A stretch of 64,000 bases of DNA, taken from assembly GCF_001425205.1 (NCBI RefSeq), contig NZ_LMDW01000012.1:542001-606000 (forward strand), read 5' to 3'. The stretch is from Variovorax sp. Root411. Lineage in GTDB: Bacteria > Pseudomonadota > Gammaproteobacteria > Burkholderiales > Burkholderiaceae_C. Below the pieces are notes generated by a model. That model had not been told where the DNA came from, ran no database searches, and saw nothing but the letters and a program-made list of their open reading frames with translations. Position numbers and translations under genes: made by a program. Below, in pieces: positions 55,118 through 63,779 of the stretch; positions within the stretch are counted from its first letter, which is position 1, and each line of letters starts with the position of its first letter.

Positions 55118-55800
55118 GAGGGGGCGCGGGACTTCGCGCAGCCCTCGCTGCTGCGACCTGCGTTCTCGCGGGTTGTGCCGTGCCGCCGGCGACGGACGCC
55201 GAAGGCGGGGCGACGGCGAAGCTGAGGCCCTTGCCTCGCGCCATCGCGGTGCCGCCGGGCGCGGCAGCGCGTTCGAGCGTGCCGTCGGTGCGCTATGACC
55301 TTGCGGTGTCCGGCACGGGCGAACTGCCGCCGGACGACGGCATCCCGGGCGATGAGGGGGCGCGGGAAGTCTTCGAGCGCGGCGGTGCTTCCTGGTACGG
55401 CATTCAATTCCACCAGCGCAAGACCGCCAACGGCGAGCGCTTCGACATGGCAGCCATGACGGCGGCCCACAAGACCCTGCCCTTCAACACGCGCGTGTGC
55501 GTGCGCAGCCTCGTCAACGGCAGCGAGGTGCTGGTGCGCATCAACGACCGCGGGCCGTACGCGGCGGGTCGCGTGATCGACCTGAGCCGCGCGGCGGCTG
55601 ACCGCATCGGCCTGACGAGCATGGGCATCAAGCAGGTGGCGTTGACGGTCGTCGATCGCGAGGGGATGCGTTGCGGTGGATTGCCGGTGGAGGCGGGCGA
55701 TGCGCTGGCGTCCGCAACAGTACCGGCTGCGCCGCAACGGACCCGGTCGCCGGCGCCCGCCCGCCGCAAGGCGGTCGTGCCGCCCCGCCGCAAGAAATAA
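55114..55800 (+). CDS. rlpA: RlpA family septal ring lytic transglycosylase-like lipoprotein
   Basis: 228 residues from TTG 55114, which overlaps the metF stop (TTGA) and has GGAG nine bases upstream; no ATG precedes the signal sequence. A lipobox LAGC ends the signal near residue 23. The double-psi beta-barrel core is GGASWYGIQFHQRKTANGER, LPFNTRVCVRSLVNGSEVLV and INDRGPY with the catalytic-type Asp. The C-terminus is Pro/Arg-rich and has no SPOR domain. It should act on peptidoglycan at the outer membrane. Confidence 0.88.
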   Translation: MRGGAGLRAALAAATCVLAGCAVPPATDAEGGATAKLRPLPRAIAVPPGAAARSSVPSVRYDLAVSGTGELPPDDGIPGDEGAREVFERGGASWYGIQFHQRKTANGERFDMAAMTAAHKTLPFNTRVCVRSLVNGSEVLVRINDRGPYAAGRVIDLSRAAADRIGLTSMGIKQVALTVVDREGMRCGGLPVEAGDALASATVPAAPQRTRSPAPARRKAVVPPRRKK

Positions 55801-55812
55801 GGGCCGGAAGGC

Positions 55813-56763
55813 TCAGCCGCCCGAATCGAGCGAGAAGGCGGCGTGCCGGTCTTGCGCCAGGCGCTCCGCCAACTGCGGCAGCGCGGCCGCCAGCAGCGGC
55901 TTCAGCGTGTACGGCGGATTGATCAGGAACATGCCGCTGGCCGGCAGGCCCGGCCGGTGCGTTTCGCCCGATGCGTCAGTGGTGATCTTGCTGGACTTGA
56001 CCGTCAGCGTGGCGTGCAGCCAGGACTTGCCGGCTTTCGTCGCCATGGTCTTGAGCCGGCGCGGCAGGTCGTGCGCCTCGGGGCGCGGAATGATCGGGTA
56101 CCAGACCGCGTAGGTGCCGGTGGCGAAACGCTTGAGCGCCTCGGCCGCGAAGTCGAGCACGCGGCCGTAGTCTGTCTTCATCTCGTAGCTCGGGTCCATC
56201 AGCACCAGCGCGCGGCGTGAGGGCGGCGGCAGGAACTTGGTGGCGCTGCCGAAGCCGTCTTCGTTCAACACGGCGATCTGGCGACCGGCCTCGAGCTGGG
56301 CGATGTTGGCGCTGAGCGCGCGGCCGTCGGTCGGGTGCAGCTCGAACAGCTTGAGCTTGTCGTGGTCGCGCAGCAGGTGCTGCACGATGAATGGAGAGCC
56401 GGGATAGACGCGCGCGCCGCCGTTGGGGTTGAAGTCGTGAATCACTTCCAGGTAGCGCGCAATGGCGTCGGCGACTGGAATTTCGGCTTCTGGCGCTACT
56501 TTTTTGGTAGCGGACTTCGCGGCAGGGGCTGGCGCATTGGGCGTTTTCTTGCCCGAAAGAAGCCGCAAGATGCCATCGGCCGCTTCGCCGCTGGTGCCGG
56601 CGTAGTCGCCGTCGAGCCGGTACAGGCCCGCGCCGGCGTGGGTGTCGACGACCGTCAGGGCGGCCTCTTTTTCAAGCAGATGGTCGAGCGTGGCAATCAG
56701 CACCGTGTGCTTGAGCACGTCGGCGTGGTTGCCGGCATGGAAGGCGTGGCGGTAACTGAACAT
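55813..56763 (-). CDS. rlmJ: 23S rRNA (adenine(2030)-N6)-methyltransferase
   Basis: 316 residues from ATG 56763. The start MFSYRHAFHAGNHADVLKH, VVDTHAGAGLY (SAM motif) and YPGSPFIVQHLLR are those of RlmJ, which methylates A2030 of 23S rRNA. The usual catalytic DPPY reads DPSY here (LVLMDPSYEMKTDYGRV), a tolerated variant. A Lys/Ala/Pro-rich insert (about 92-115) coincides with a short palindrome and lengthens the protein against the usual 280. The gene is divergent from rplM. Confidence 0.9.
   Translation of the reverse strand: MFSYRHAFHAGNHADVLKHTVLIATLDHLLEKEAALTVVDTHAGAGLYRLDGDYAGTSGEAADGILRLLSGKKTPNAPAPAAKSATKKVAPEAEIPVADAIARYLEVIHDFNPNGGARVYPGSPFIVQHLLRDHDKLKLFELHPTDGRALSANIAQLEAGRQIAVLNEDGFGSATKFLPPPSRRALVLMDPSYEMKTDYGRVLDFAAEALKRFATGTYAVWYPIIPRPEAHDLPRRLKTMATKAGKSWLHATLTVKSSKITTDASGETHRPGLPASGMFLINPPYTLKPLLAAALPQLAERLAQDRHAAFSLDSGG
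56495..56511. repeat. Short hairpin repeat inside rlmJ
   Basis: GCTAC-TTTTTTG-GTAGC is a five-base stem with a seven-base loop in the low-complexity insert of rlmJ. It has the same layout as the element at 60106-60122 in anmK. Confidence 0.5.
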
Positions 56764-56805
56764 AGGGGGAGGATGGTAACGGTGTTGGGCCCCGCATATG
56801 CGAAT

Positions 56806-56835
56806 TTGCCAGCACAGGGCCATTCTTTATATAAT
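56806..56835 (+). promoter_or_regulatory. Sigma-70 promoter of rplM-rpsI
   Basis: TTGCCA (56806-56811) and a consensus TATAAT (56830-56835) are 18 bases apart. The start near 56842 gives a leader of about 118 bases before rplM, long enough for the autogenous control known for L13 in other bacteria; no specific L13 site was identified. Confidence 0.75.
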
Positions 56836-56959
56836 CGCGGGCTTCGCAGCGTTTTTGTGGCCCCGCGGCGAGGACGTTAACCCCACCTAAGAGATTCCCA
56901 CCAGAGGAACGCCGACCGTGGAAAAGGGCCCGCCAAACCCTCTTTTCAAGAGAAAACTC

Positions 56960-57391
56960 ATGACCAAAACGTTCAGCGCCAAGCCCGCTGACGTGACGCA
57001 CGAGTGGTTTGTGATTGACGCGACCGACAAGGTCCTCGGACGAGTAGCCAGCGAAGTTGCTCTCCGTTTGCGCGGCAAACACAAGGCCATTTACACGCCT
57101 CACGTCGATACCGGTGACTTCATCGTCATCATCAACGCCGCGCAACTGCGCGTCACCGGCGCCAAGTCGATCGACAAGGTGTACTACCGTCACTCGGGTT
57201 ACCCGGGCGGTATTACCGCGACGAACTTCCGCGACATGCAGAACAAGCACCCGGGCCGCGCCCTGGAAAAGGCTGTCAAGGGCATGCTGCCCAAGGGCCC
57301 GCTCGGTTACGCGATGATCAAGAAACTCAAGGTGTACGGTGGCGCTGAGCACCCGCATACCGCCCAACAGCCCAAAGTGCTGGAACTGTAA
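56960..57391 (+). CDS. rplM: 50S ribosomal protein L13
   Basis: 143 residues, standard for L13. [48 protein letters not shown] and [20 protein letters not shown] are the family blocks. It binds 23S rRNA early in assembly. ATG 56960 was taken rather than the in-frame start at 56918, since MTKTFSAKP is the conserved beginning. It precedes rpsI by 12 bases. Confidence 0.97.
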   Translation: MTKTFSAKPADVTHEWFVIDATDKVLGRVASEVALRLRGKHKAIYTPHVDTGDFIVIINAAQLRVTGAKSIDKVYYRHSGYPGGITATNFRDMQNKHPGRALEKAVKGMLPKGPLGYAMIKKLKVYGGAEHPHTAQQPKVLEL

Positions 57392-57403
57392 GGAGCCTTG
57401 AGA

Positions 57404-57796
57404 ATGATTGGTGAATGGAACAATGGCACCGGCCGTCGCAAATCGAGCGTCGCCCGCGTGTTTCTGAAAAAAGGCACCGGCAAGATCACGGTCAACGGCA
57501 AGGACATCCAAGAGTTCTTCGGCCGCGAAACCTCGATCATGATCGCCAAGCAGCCCCTGGCGCTGACCAACAACCTCGAAGCTTTCGACGTGATGGTCAA
57601 CGTGAATGGTGGCGGCGAATCGGGTCAAGCCGGCGCCACGCGCCACGGCATCACCCGTGCCCTGATCGACTACGACGCGACGCTCAAGCCCGTGCTGAGC
57701 CAAGCCGGCTTCGTGACGCGCGATGCGCGTGAAGTCGAGCGTAAGAAGGTCGGTCTGCACTCCGCCCGTCGCCGCAAGCAGTTCAGCAAGCGCTGA
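57404..57796 (+). CDS. rpsI: 30S ribosomal protein S9
   Basis: 130 residues. The start [21 protein letters not shown], the block [19 protein letters not shown] and the C-terminal [17 protein letters not shown], whose tail reaches the P-site tRNA, are all present. AAGGAG lies eight bases before ATG 57404; the frame also extends two codons upstream. It is followed by a strong terminator. Confidence 0.97.
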   Translation: MIGEWNNGTGRRKSSVARVFLKKGTGKITVNGKDIQEFFGRETSIMIAKQPLALTNNLEAFDVMVNVNGGGESGQAGATRHGITRALIDYDATLKPVLSQAGFVTRDAREVERKKVGLHSARRRKQFSKR

Positions 57797-57812
57797 TCTG
57801 TTCACTGCGAAC

Positions 57813-57838
57813 AAAAAGCCGCCTTCGGGCGGCTTTTT
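57813..57838 (+). terminator. Rho-independent terminator of rplM-rpsI
   Basis: AAAAAGCCGCC-TTCG-GGCGGCTTTTT forms an eleven-base stem with a stable UUCG loop and T-tail, 17 bases after rpsI. The A-run allows activity in both directions. Confidence 0.93.
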
Positions 57839-57979
57839 CATTGGAGGCCCTCTTGGTGCAAGGGGCTCCAACCCCACTTGCATTGGGGTGCACGCCGTAC
57901 CCCGCCTGCCGGAAATGCGGCATTGCAGTAGCATTCGTTTCATTGGCCGCATGTCCGGCCCCCTAGGAGTTATCACCCC

Positions 57980-58345
57980 ATGAGCGCCGTTGCCGAAAAC
58001 ATCCAGACCCAGATGCCCGAGCCGATCGTCTTCACCGACAGCGCGGCCGCCAAGGTCGCCGACCTGATCGCCGAGGAAGGCAATCCCGACCTGAAGCTGC
58101 GCGTGTTCGTGCAGGGTGGCGGCTGCTCCGGCTTCCAGTACGGTTTCACCTTCGATGAAATCACCAACGAAGACGACACCACCATGACCAAGAACGGTGT
58201 GTCACTGCTGATCGACGCCATGAGCTACCAGTACCTGGTCGGCGCCGAGATCGACTACAAGGAAGACCTGCAGGGCGCCCAGTTCGTGATCAAGAACCCG
58301 AACGCCACCAGCACCTGCGGCTGCGGATCGAGCTTCTCGGCCTGA
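57980..58345 (+). CDS. erpA: Iron-sulfur cluster insertion protein ErpA
   Basis: 121 residues, an A-type carrier. The three cluster-binding Cys are in [11 protein letters not shown] and the C-terminal [10 protein letters not shown]. The acidic [11 protein letters not shown] region and [18 protein letters not shown]-like stretch are typical. It delivers [Fe-S] clusters to apoproteins, for example in isoprenoid synthesis. It stands alone between two terminators. Confidence 0.95.
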   Translation: MSAVAENIQTQMPEPIVFTDSAAAKVADLIAEEGNPDLKLRVFVQGGGCSGFQYGFTFDEITNEDDTTMTKNGVSLLIDAMSYQYLVGAEIDYKEDLQGAQFVIKNPNATSTCGCGSSFSA

Positions 58346-58375
58346 TGCCTGGATGCTGCTGACCCGGCCCCTCTG

Positions 58376-58399
58376 AAAGCCGCCTCCGGGCGGCTTTTT
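58376..58399 (+). terminator. Rho-independent terminator of erpA
   Basis: AAAGCCGCC-TCCG-GGCGGCTTTTT, a nine-base stem with a T-tail, 31 bases beyond the erpA stop. Confidence 0.92.
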
Positions 58400-58434
58400 G
58401 CTGCCCGTTCGTTTTTCCGATTGCCATTCCTCCC

Positions 58435-59859
58435 ATGACACCCGAGGCAGAAACCGCCGCCGATCCCGTTCGCAAGAGCCTGCTGTGGCTCGTCGCCGTC
58501 GGCTTCTTCATGCAGACGCTCGACGCCACCATCATCAACACGGCGCTGCCGTCGATGGCCGCGAGCCTCGGCGAGAGTCCGTTGCGCATGCAGTCGGTGG
58601 TGGTGGCCTATGCGCTCACCATGGCGATGCTGATTCCCGCCTCGGGCTGGATCGCCGACCGCTTCGGCACCCGGCGTGTCTTCTTCTCGGCCATCGTGCT
58701 GTTTGCCGCCGGATCGGTGCTGTGCGCGCTCTCGCACGGGCTGGGCCAGCTGGTGGCCGCGCGGGTGGTGCAGGGCCTGGGCGGCGCGCTGCTGCTGCCT
58801 GTGGGGCGCCTGGCGCTGCTGCGCACCGTGCCGCGCGGGGAGTTCCTGCAGGCGATGAGCTTTGTCGCCATCCCGGGGCTCATAGGGCCTTTGCTGGGCC
58901 CCACGCTGGGCGGATGGCTGGTGCAGTACGCCTCGTGGCACTGGATCTTCCTGATCAACGTGCCCGTGGGGCTGCTGGGCTGCATTGCCACGCTCAAGTA
59001 CATGCCCGACCTGCGCGGTGCCGTGCAGAAGCGCTTCGACAGCATTGGCTACGCGATGCTGGCCTTCGGCATGGTGGCGATTTCGCTCTCGCTCGACGGC
59101 GCGGGCCTGCACCAGGGCGGCGTGCTGGTCGTGCTGATCTTCGGTTTCGCCAGCATCGTCGCCTATTGGCTGCGCGCCGCGCGCACGCCCGAGCCGCTGT
59201 TCGCGCCATCGCTTTTCCATGTGCCGACGCTCAGCATCGGCCTGATCGGCAACCTGTTCTCGCGGCTGGGCAGCAGTTGCATGCCCTTCCTGGTGCCGCT
59301 GCTGCTGCAGGTGTCGATGGGCTATTCGCCGGTGCGCGCCGGTCTGATGATGCTGCCGATCGCGCTGGCGGGCATGGCCATGAAGCGCTTCGCCACGCCG
59401 CTGATCACGCGCCACGGCTACCGCAAGGTGCTGGTTGCCAACACCATCCTCGTGGGCTGCACGATGGCCAGCTTCGGGCTGACGGCGCCGGGCCAGCCGA
59501 TGGCGTTGCATGTGCTGCAGCTGCTGGCTTTCGGAGCGGTCAATTCGCTGCAGTTCACCGCGATGAACACGATCACGCTGAAGGACCTGGATGGCAGCAT
59601 GGCCAGCAGCGGCAACAGCCTGCTGTCGATGGTGCAGATGCTCGCGATGAGCCTGGGCGTTGCCGCCGCGGGCGCCGTGCTAACGGGCTATAACGGCATT
59701 TTCGGCACCGAGACGCCGGCGCACACGCTGGATGCTTTTCACGCCACTTTCGCGAGCATGGGGCTGATCACGGTGGCTTCTGCGCTGATCTTCTGGCATC
59801 TGCCCTCGGAAGTGCGCGCGACACGCCCCGCGCAGCCGGAGGTTTCCGGCCAGGGCTGA
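58435..59859 (+). CDS. MFS drug/metabolite efflux transporter, DHA2 (MdtD-like) type
   Basis: 474 residues with about 12-14 membrane helices. The DHA2 marks are FMQTLDATIINTALPSMAASLGESPL, ASGWIADRFGTRRVFF (loop motif A), ARVVQGLGGALLLPVGRL and GLIGPLLGPTLGGWL (motif C). It resembles MdtD/EmrB carriers that use proton flow to export compounds. The substrate is unknown. It lies after the erpA terminator and faces anmK convergently, six bases apart. Confidence 0.9.
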   Translation: MTPEAETAADPVRKSLLWLVAVGFFMQTLDATIINTALPSMAASLGESPLRMQSVVVAYALTMAMLIPASGWIADRFGTRRVFFSAIVLFAAGSVLCALSHGLGQLVAARVVQGLGGALLLPVGRLALLRTVPRGEFLQAMSFVAIPGLIGPLLGPTLGGWLVQYASWHWIFLINVPVGLLGCIATLKYMPDLRGAVQKRFDSIGYAMLAFGMVAISLSLDGAGLHQGGVLVVLIFGFASIVAYWLRAARTPEPLFAPSLFHVPTLSIGLIGNLFSRLGSSCMPFLVPLLLQVSMGYSPVRAGLMMLPIALAGMAMKRFATPLITRHGYRKVLVANTILVGCTMASFGLTAPGQPMALHVLQLLAFGAVNSLQFTAMNTITLKDLDGSMASSGNSLLSMVQMLAMSLGVAAAGAVLTGYNGIFGTETPAHTLDAFHATFASMGLITVASALIFWHLPSEVRATRPAQPEVSGQG

Positions 59860-59865
59860 TCCGTT

Positions 59866-60990
59866 TCAGGCGGGGTAGATCGCGCCGAGCACCCGCGGCC
59901 CGCGGGCGCCGGTGACGCTGGCCAGGTTGCCCGCCTCTCGCCGGATGGTGGCGCGGGCCAGCCATGCAAATGCCGCCGCCTCGACCTGCTGGGGCGGCAG
60001 GCCGTGTTCGGTCGAGGCCGCCACGTCGACGCGGGGCAGCAACGCGCGCAGGCGGTCCAGCAGGTGGTCGTTGAGGGCGCCGCCTCCGCAGACGATCAGC
60101 AGCTCGCTATCTTTTCCATAGCTGCTTACATCTGCTGCGCAGGCACGAGCGGTCAGTTCGGCCAATGTCGCCTGCACATCGGCAGGCGCCATCGCCACCG
60201 TGCCCAGCTGCGCGGCCAGCCAGGTCGGATTGAACAGGTCGCGCCCGGTGCTTTTCGGGGGGGGCTTGGCGAAGTACGGGTCCGCCAGCATTTGCGCCAA
60301 TAGATCAGGCAGCACCTGTCCGCTGGCAGCCCATTGGCCGCCACGATCGAAGGGCTGGCCCTGGTGGGTCTGGCACCAATGGTCCATCAGCGCATTGCCC
60401 GGACCACAGTCGAAGCCGAGCACGCTGACGCCGCTGGCCGCATTGGTGGCCGGCAGCAGGCTCAGGTTGGAGATGCCGCCGATGTTCAGCACCGCGACCG
60501 TCTCGTCAGCCCGTGCGAACAGCGCATGGTGGAAGGCCGGCACCAGCGGCGCGCCCTGGCCGCCGGCCGCGAGGTCGCGGCTGCGGAAATCGCCGACCAC
60601 GTCGATGCCGGCCAACTCGGCCAGCAGCGAGGGGTTGTTGATCTGCAGGGTGTAGCCGACCTCGTCGAACTCGAGCGGCCGGTGGCGCACTGTCTGGCCG
60701 TGCGCGCCGATGGCGGCGACGGCGCTGGCATCGGTGCCGCTGTCCGCCAGCAACTGGGCGACGACGCCGGCGTACGCCCGGGCCAGCCCGTTGCCCGCCA
60801 GTGCCGCACGGTGCAGTTCGTTGTCGCCGGGCGTGTTCAGCGCGAGCAGTTCGGCGCGCAGGGCCACGGGAAATTGCGCCGTGGCATAGGCCCGCACCGC
60901 GATGCGGCCGCCGGAAAAGTCGGCCAGCACACCGTCGACGCCATCGAGCGAGGTGCCCGACATCAGGCCGATGAAGAGTTCGGCGGCCAT
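59866..60990 (-). CDS. anmK: Anhydro-N-acetylmuramic acid kinase
   Basis: 374 residues. The hexokinase-like fold shows MSGTSLDGVDGVLADF, IGAHGQTVRH, VGDFRSRDLAAGGQGAPLVP, NIGGISNLSLLP and the C-terminal CGGGALND. It phosphorylates 1,6-anhydroMurNAc to MurNAc-6-P in peptidoglycan recycling. A short palindrome lies in the AADVSSYGKDSE stretch before CGGGA. It is downstream of the M23 peptidase gene (43-base gap), so the two cell-wall genes are probably co-transcribed. Confidence 0.94.
   Translation of the reverse strand: MAAELFIGLMSGTSLDGVDGVLADFSGGRIAVRAYATAQFPVALRAELLALNTPGDNELHRAALAGNGLARAYAGVVAQLLADSGTDASAVAAIGAHGQTVRHRPLEFDEVGYTLQINNPSLLAELAGIDVVGDFRSRDLAAGGQGAPLVPAFHHALFARADETVAVLNIGGISNLSLLPATNAASGVSVLGFDCGPGNALMDHWCQTHQGQPFDRGGQWAASGQVLPDLLAQMLADPYFAKPPPKSTGRDLFNPTWLAAQLGTVAMAPADVQATLAELTARACAADVSSYGKDSELLIVCGGGALNDHLLDRLRALLPRVDVAASTEHGLPPQQVEAAAFAWLARATIRREAGNLASVTGARGPRVLGAIYPA
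60106..60122. repeat. Short hairpin repeat inside anmK
   Basis: GCTAT-CTTTTCC-ATAGC is a five-base stem with a seven-base, T-rich loop, inside anmK and in frame. Layout and sequence resemble the element in rlmJ (56495-56511). Confidence 0.5.
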
Positions 60991-61032
60991 CCCTGGATCA
61001 GGTCTTGAGAGAGGCTGCCTGCCGCGGCGGAA

Positions 61033-62379
61033 TCAGTCGGCGCTGGCCTGGATGACCGAGAAGGCAGCTGCCAGCTCGGTGCGCGCGCCCACGGCGATGC
61101 GTTCGAAGGCCGGACGCAGCGCCGCAGTGATCGGCGCACCGCCTTCCTGTGCGATGGATGCCGGGTCTTGGTAGACGCCGCCCACGCGGAATTCGAAGTG
61201 CAGGTGCGGGCCGGTGGCCCAGCCGGTTGAGCCCACCGCGCCAACCGTCTGGCCCTGGCTCACTGCCTGGCCGGCCTTGACGTCGATGCGGCTCAGGTGC
61301 GCGTAGGCCGTCTGCTGGTTGTTGCGGTGATTGATGATGACGATGTTGCCGTAGCCGTTCTGCGTGCCCGCGAAATCAACCGTGCCGTCGCCGACCGAGC
61401 GCACCGAGGTGCCCGTGGGCGCCGCATAGTCGACGCCGTTGTGCTGGCGCCAGCTGTTCAGGATCGGATGCATGCGCATCGCGAAACCGCTGGACACGCG
61501 CGAAAACTCGACCGGCGTCGCCAAGTAGGCCTTGCGCAGGCTGTCGCCGTTCGGGCGGTAGTAGCTGCCCTTCTGGCCTGCGCCCGGAGGCTGGAACCAG
61601 ACGGCCTGGTGGATTTTGCCGTTGTTCTCGAATTCGGCCGACAGCACGCGGCCGCTGCGCATCGCCTGCCCGTCGGCTTCGAAGGTTTCGTACACCACGG
61701 CGAAGCGGTCGCCCTTGCGCAGGGCGCGCACGTCGACGTCGCCCGCGAAGATGTCGGCCAGCTGGCTCGCCACCGCGTCGGGAATGCGCGAGTCGTCGGT
61801 GGCTGCGAACAGCGAAGTGCGGATGGTGCCGCTCGCCAGGCGGGTGCCCGGCGTGAGCGTGTCGCGCTCGGTCACGCCGGCAAAGCCGGTGGGCGTGCGT
61901 TCGATGACGAAGCGCTTGAAGCCGCCGTCGCCGTCGGGGATCCAGCGGGCGCTGAGCTTCTTGAGCTGGTTTTCCTGCGTGGCCTCTGCCGTCACGCTGC
62001 GGCCGGCGCGCGAGAACAGCGCGTTGCGGGCTTCGACGCTGCCGCGCACGAAGGCGGTGGCGGCCGGGTCGGAGATGCCCAGGCGCTTCATCAGCGCTTC
62101 GGCCGTGTCGCTCGAACGCGTGACGTCGGTGCGGAACAGGGTGAAGCTGAAGTTTTCCAGCGATTCGCTCTGGTCGGCGAACGACATCGGCGCCGTTGCT
62201 TCGAGAATCTGGTGGACCGGGAGGTCGGAGGCGTCAGGGCCCAGCGATGCGACCGCAAGCGTGCCGGCGCTCAGCAGCGCCGCCGCAATGACCGCGGTGA
62301 TCTGCTTGGGATACGTTCGGAATGTATAGGCCACGCGAGAAGCGAGAAGCTCCTCGGCGGCAAGGATGCCGTTGATCAA
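61033..62379 (-). CDS. M23 family murein DD-endopeptidase
   Basis: 448 residues from a TTG at 62379. A membrane segment (ITAVIAAALLSAGTLAVASL, about 28-47) anchors it in the inner membrane, leaving the rest periplasmic. An OapA-like/coiled middle region precedes the LytM domain: MRMHPILNSWRQHNGVDYAAPTGTSV (zinc His and Asp) and TGPHLHFEFRVGG (HXH). It cleaves peptide crosslinks during wall growth, like MepM. The start codon is unusual; a GTG sixteen codons in is the alternative. Confidence 0.9.
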   Translation of the reverse strand: MINGILAAEELLASRVAYTFRTYPKQITAVIAAALLSAGTLAVASLGPDASDLPVHQILEATAPMSFADQSESLENFSFTLFRTDVTRSSDTAEALMKRLGISDPAATAFVRGSVEARNALFSRAGRSVTAEATQENQLKKLSARWIPDGDGGFKRFVIERTPTGFAGVTERDTLTPGTRLASGTIRTSLFAATDDSRIPDAVASQLADIFAGDVDVRALRKGDRFAVVYETFEADGQAMRSGRVLSAEFENNGKIHQAVWFQPPGAGQKGSYYRPNGDSLRKAYLATPVEFSRVSSGFAMRMHPILNSWRQHNGVDYAAPTGTSVRSVGDGTVDFAGTQNGYGNIVIINHRNNQQTAYAHLSRIDVKAGQAVSQGQTVGAVGSTGWATGPHLHFEFRVGGVYQDPASIAQEGGAPITAALRPAFERIAVGARTELAAAFSVIQASAD

Positions 62380-62456
62380 ACTTTGAATTCCAGCTCAGGT
62401 TCTGCAAATCCGCCCTGCAAGGCCCAGTACGTTCAGGGCGGCAGCAGACGGTGCGG

Positions 62457-62485
62457 AAAAAAGCGCCGCTTAGAATTCGGCGCTT
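62457..62485 (-). terminator. Terminator-like hairpin in the M23 peptidase leader
   Basis: On the minus strand AAGCGCCG (62485-62478) pairs with CGGCGCTT (62468-62461) around a nine-base loop and runs into six T residues. It stands 78 bases before the M23 start and just after a possible minus-strand promoter (CTGACT-N16-TATACT, 62527-62500). It could be an attenuator or the end of a short RNA. Confidence 0.55.
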
Positions 62486-62539
62486 GACAAGTCGGGCTGA
62501 GTATAGCTTCGGCACCCCCAAAGTCAGCTAAAAAAGCCC

Positions 62540-63772
62540 ATGAACGCCGAATCTGTTACATCCACAGCCCTCTCAAATAGTGTAGGACGCGCGCTCGAAA
62601 TATCCCTCCGGGGCGCTGACGAGCTGCTCCCGCAGGACGAATGGGTACGCAAGCTGCAGCGTTCGGAGGCCACCGGGACGCCGCTGCGCATCAAGCTGGG
62701 CCTGGACCCGACCGCGCCGGACATTCACATCGGCCATACCGTGGTGCTCAACAAGATGCGCCAGTTGCAGGACCTGGGGCACCGGGTGATCTTCCTGATC
62801 GGCGACTTCACCACCACCATCGGCGACCCTTCCGGGCGCAACAGCACCCGCCCGCCGCTCACCCGCGAGCAGATCGAGGCCAACGCCCAGACCTATTACA
62901 AGCAGGCCAGCCTGGTGCTGGACCCCGAAAAGACCGAGATCCGCTACAACTCCGAATGGAGCGACCCCCTGGGCGCCCGCGGCATGATCCAGCTCGCCGC
63001 CAAGTACACGGTCGCCCGGATGATGGAGCGTGACGATTTCAGCAAGCGCTTCAAGAGCGGCCAGTCGATCTCGGTGCACGAATTTCTCTATCCGCTGATG
63101 CAGGGCTACGACTCGGTCGCGTTGAAGAGCGACCTCGAGCTGGGCGGCACCGATCAGAAGTTCAACCTGCTCGTCGGCCGGCATCTCCAGCAGGAATACG
63201 GGCAAGAACCGCAGTGCATACTCACTATGCCTCTGCTCGAGGGGCTCGATGGCGTCGAAAAGATGTCCAAGAGCAAGAACAACTACATCGGTATCAGCGA
63301 GGACGCCAACACCATGTTCGCCAAGGTGCTGTCGATCTCCGACGACCTGATGTGGCGCTGGTACACGCTGCTGAGCTTTCAGTCGCTGGAGCAGATCGCA
63401 GCGCTCAAGGCCGAGATCGAGGGCGGCCGCAACCCGAAGGACGCCAAGGTCGCCCTGGCCAAGGAAATCACCGCGCGCTTCCACAGCACGGCGGCGGCGG
63501 ACGCGGCCGAGCAGGACTTCATCAACCGCAGCAAGGGCGGCGTGCCGGACGAGATTCCCGATGTGGCGCTGTCGGGTGCTCCGCTGGGCATTGCCCAGTT
63601 GCTCAAGCAGGCGAACCTCGCTTCTTCGGCTTCGGAAGGCAGCCGCCTGATCGACGGCGGCGGCGTGCGGATCGATTCGGCCGTGGTCAGCGACAAGGCC
63701 CTGAAGCTGCCCGCGGGCAGCTACGTGGTTCAGGTCGGCAAGCGCAAGTTCGCCCGCGTGACCTTGAGCTGA
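62540..63772 (+). CDS. tyrS: Tyrosyl-tRNA synthetase
   Basis: 410 residues. The class I motifs are [15 protein letters not shown] (HIGH) near residue 65 and [11 protein letters not shown] (KMSKS) near residue 240. [14 protein letters not shown] and a C-terminal S4-like domain ([17 protein letters not shown]) complete the bacterial TyrRS of the TyrZ-like branch. It charges tRNA-Tyr. The gene is divergent from the M23 peptidase. Confidence 0.95.
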   Translation: MNAESVTSTALSNSVGRALEISLRGADELLPQDEWVRKLQRSEATGTPLRIKLGLDPTAPDIHIGHTVVLNKMRQLQDLGHRVIFLIGDFTTTIGDPSGRNSTRPPLTREQIEANAQTYYKQASLVLDPEKTEIRYNSEWSDPLGARGMIQLAAKYTVARMMERDDFSKRFKSGQSISVHEFLYPLMQGYDSVALKSDLELGGTDQKFNLLVGRHLQQEYGQEPQCILTMPLLEGLDGVEKMSKSKNNYIGISEDANTMFAKVLSISDDLMWRWYTLLSFQSLEQIAALKAEIEGGRNPKDAKVALAKEITARFHSTAAADAAEQDFINRSKGGVPDEIPDVALSGAPLGIAQLLKQANLASSASEGSRLIDGGGVRIDSAVVSDKALKLPAGSYVVQVGKRKFARVTLS

Positions 63773-63779
63773 GCGCCGC

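Noticed and set aside
62483-62509. TTGACA ... TATAGC as a plus-strand tyrS promoter
   Set aside because: The spacing is only 12 bases, too short for a sigma-70 promoter.
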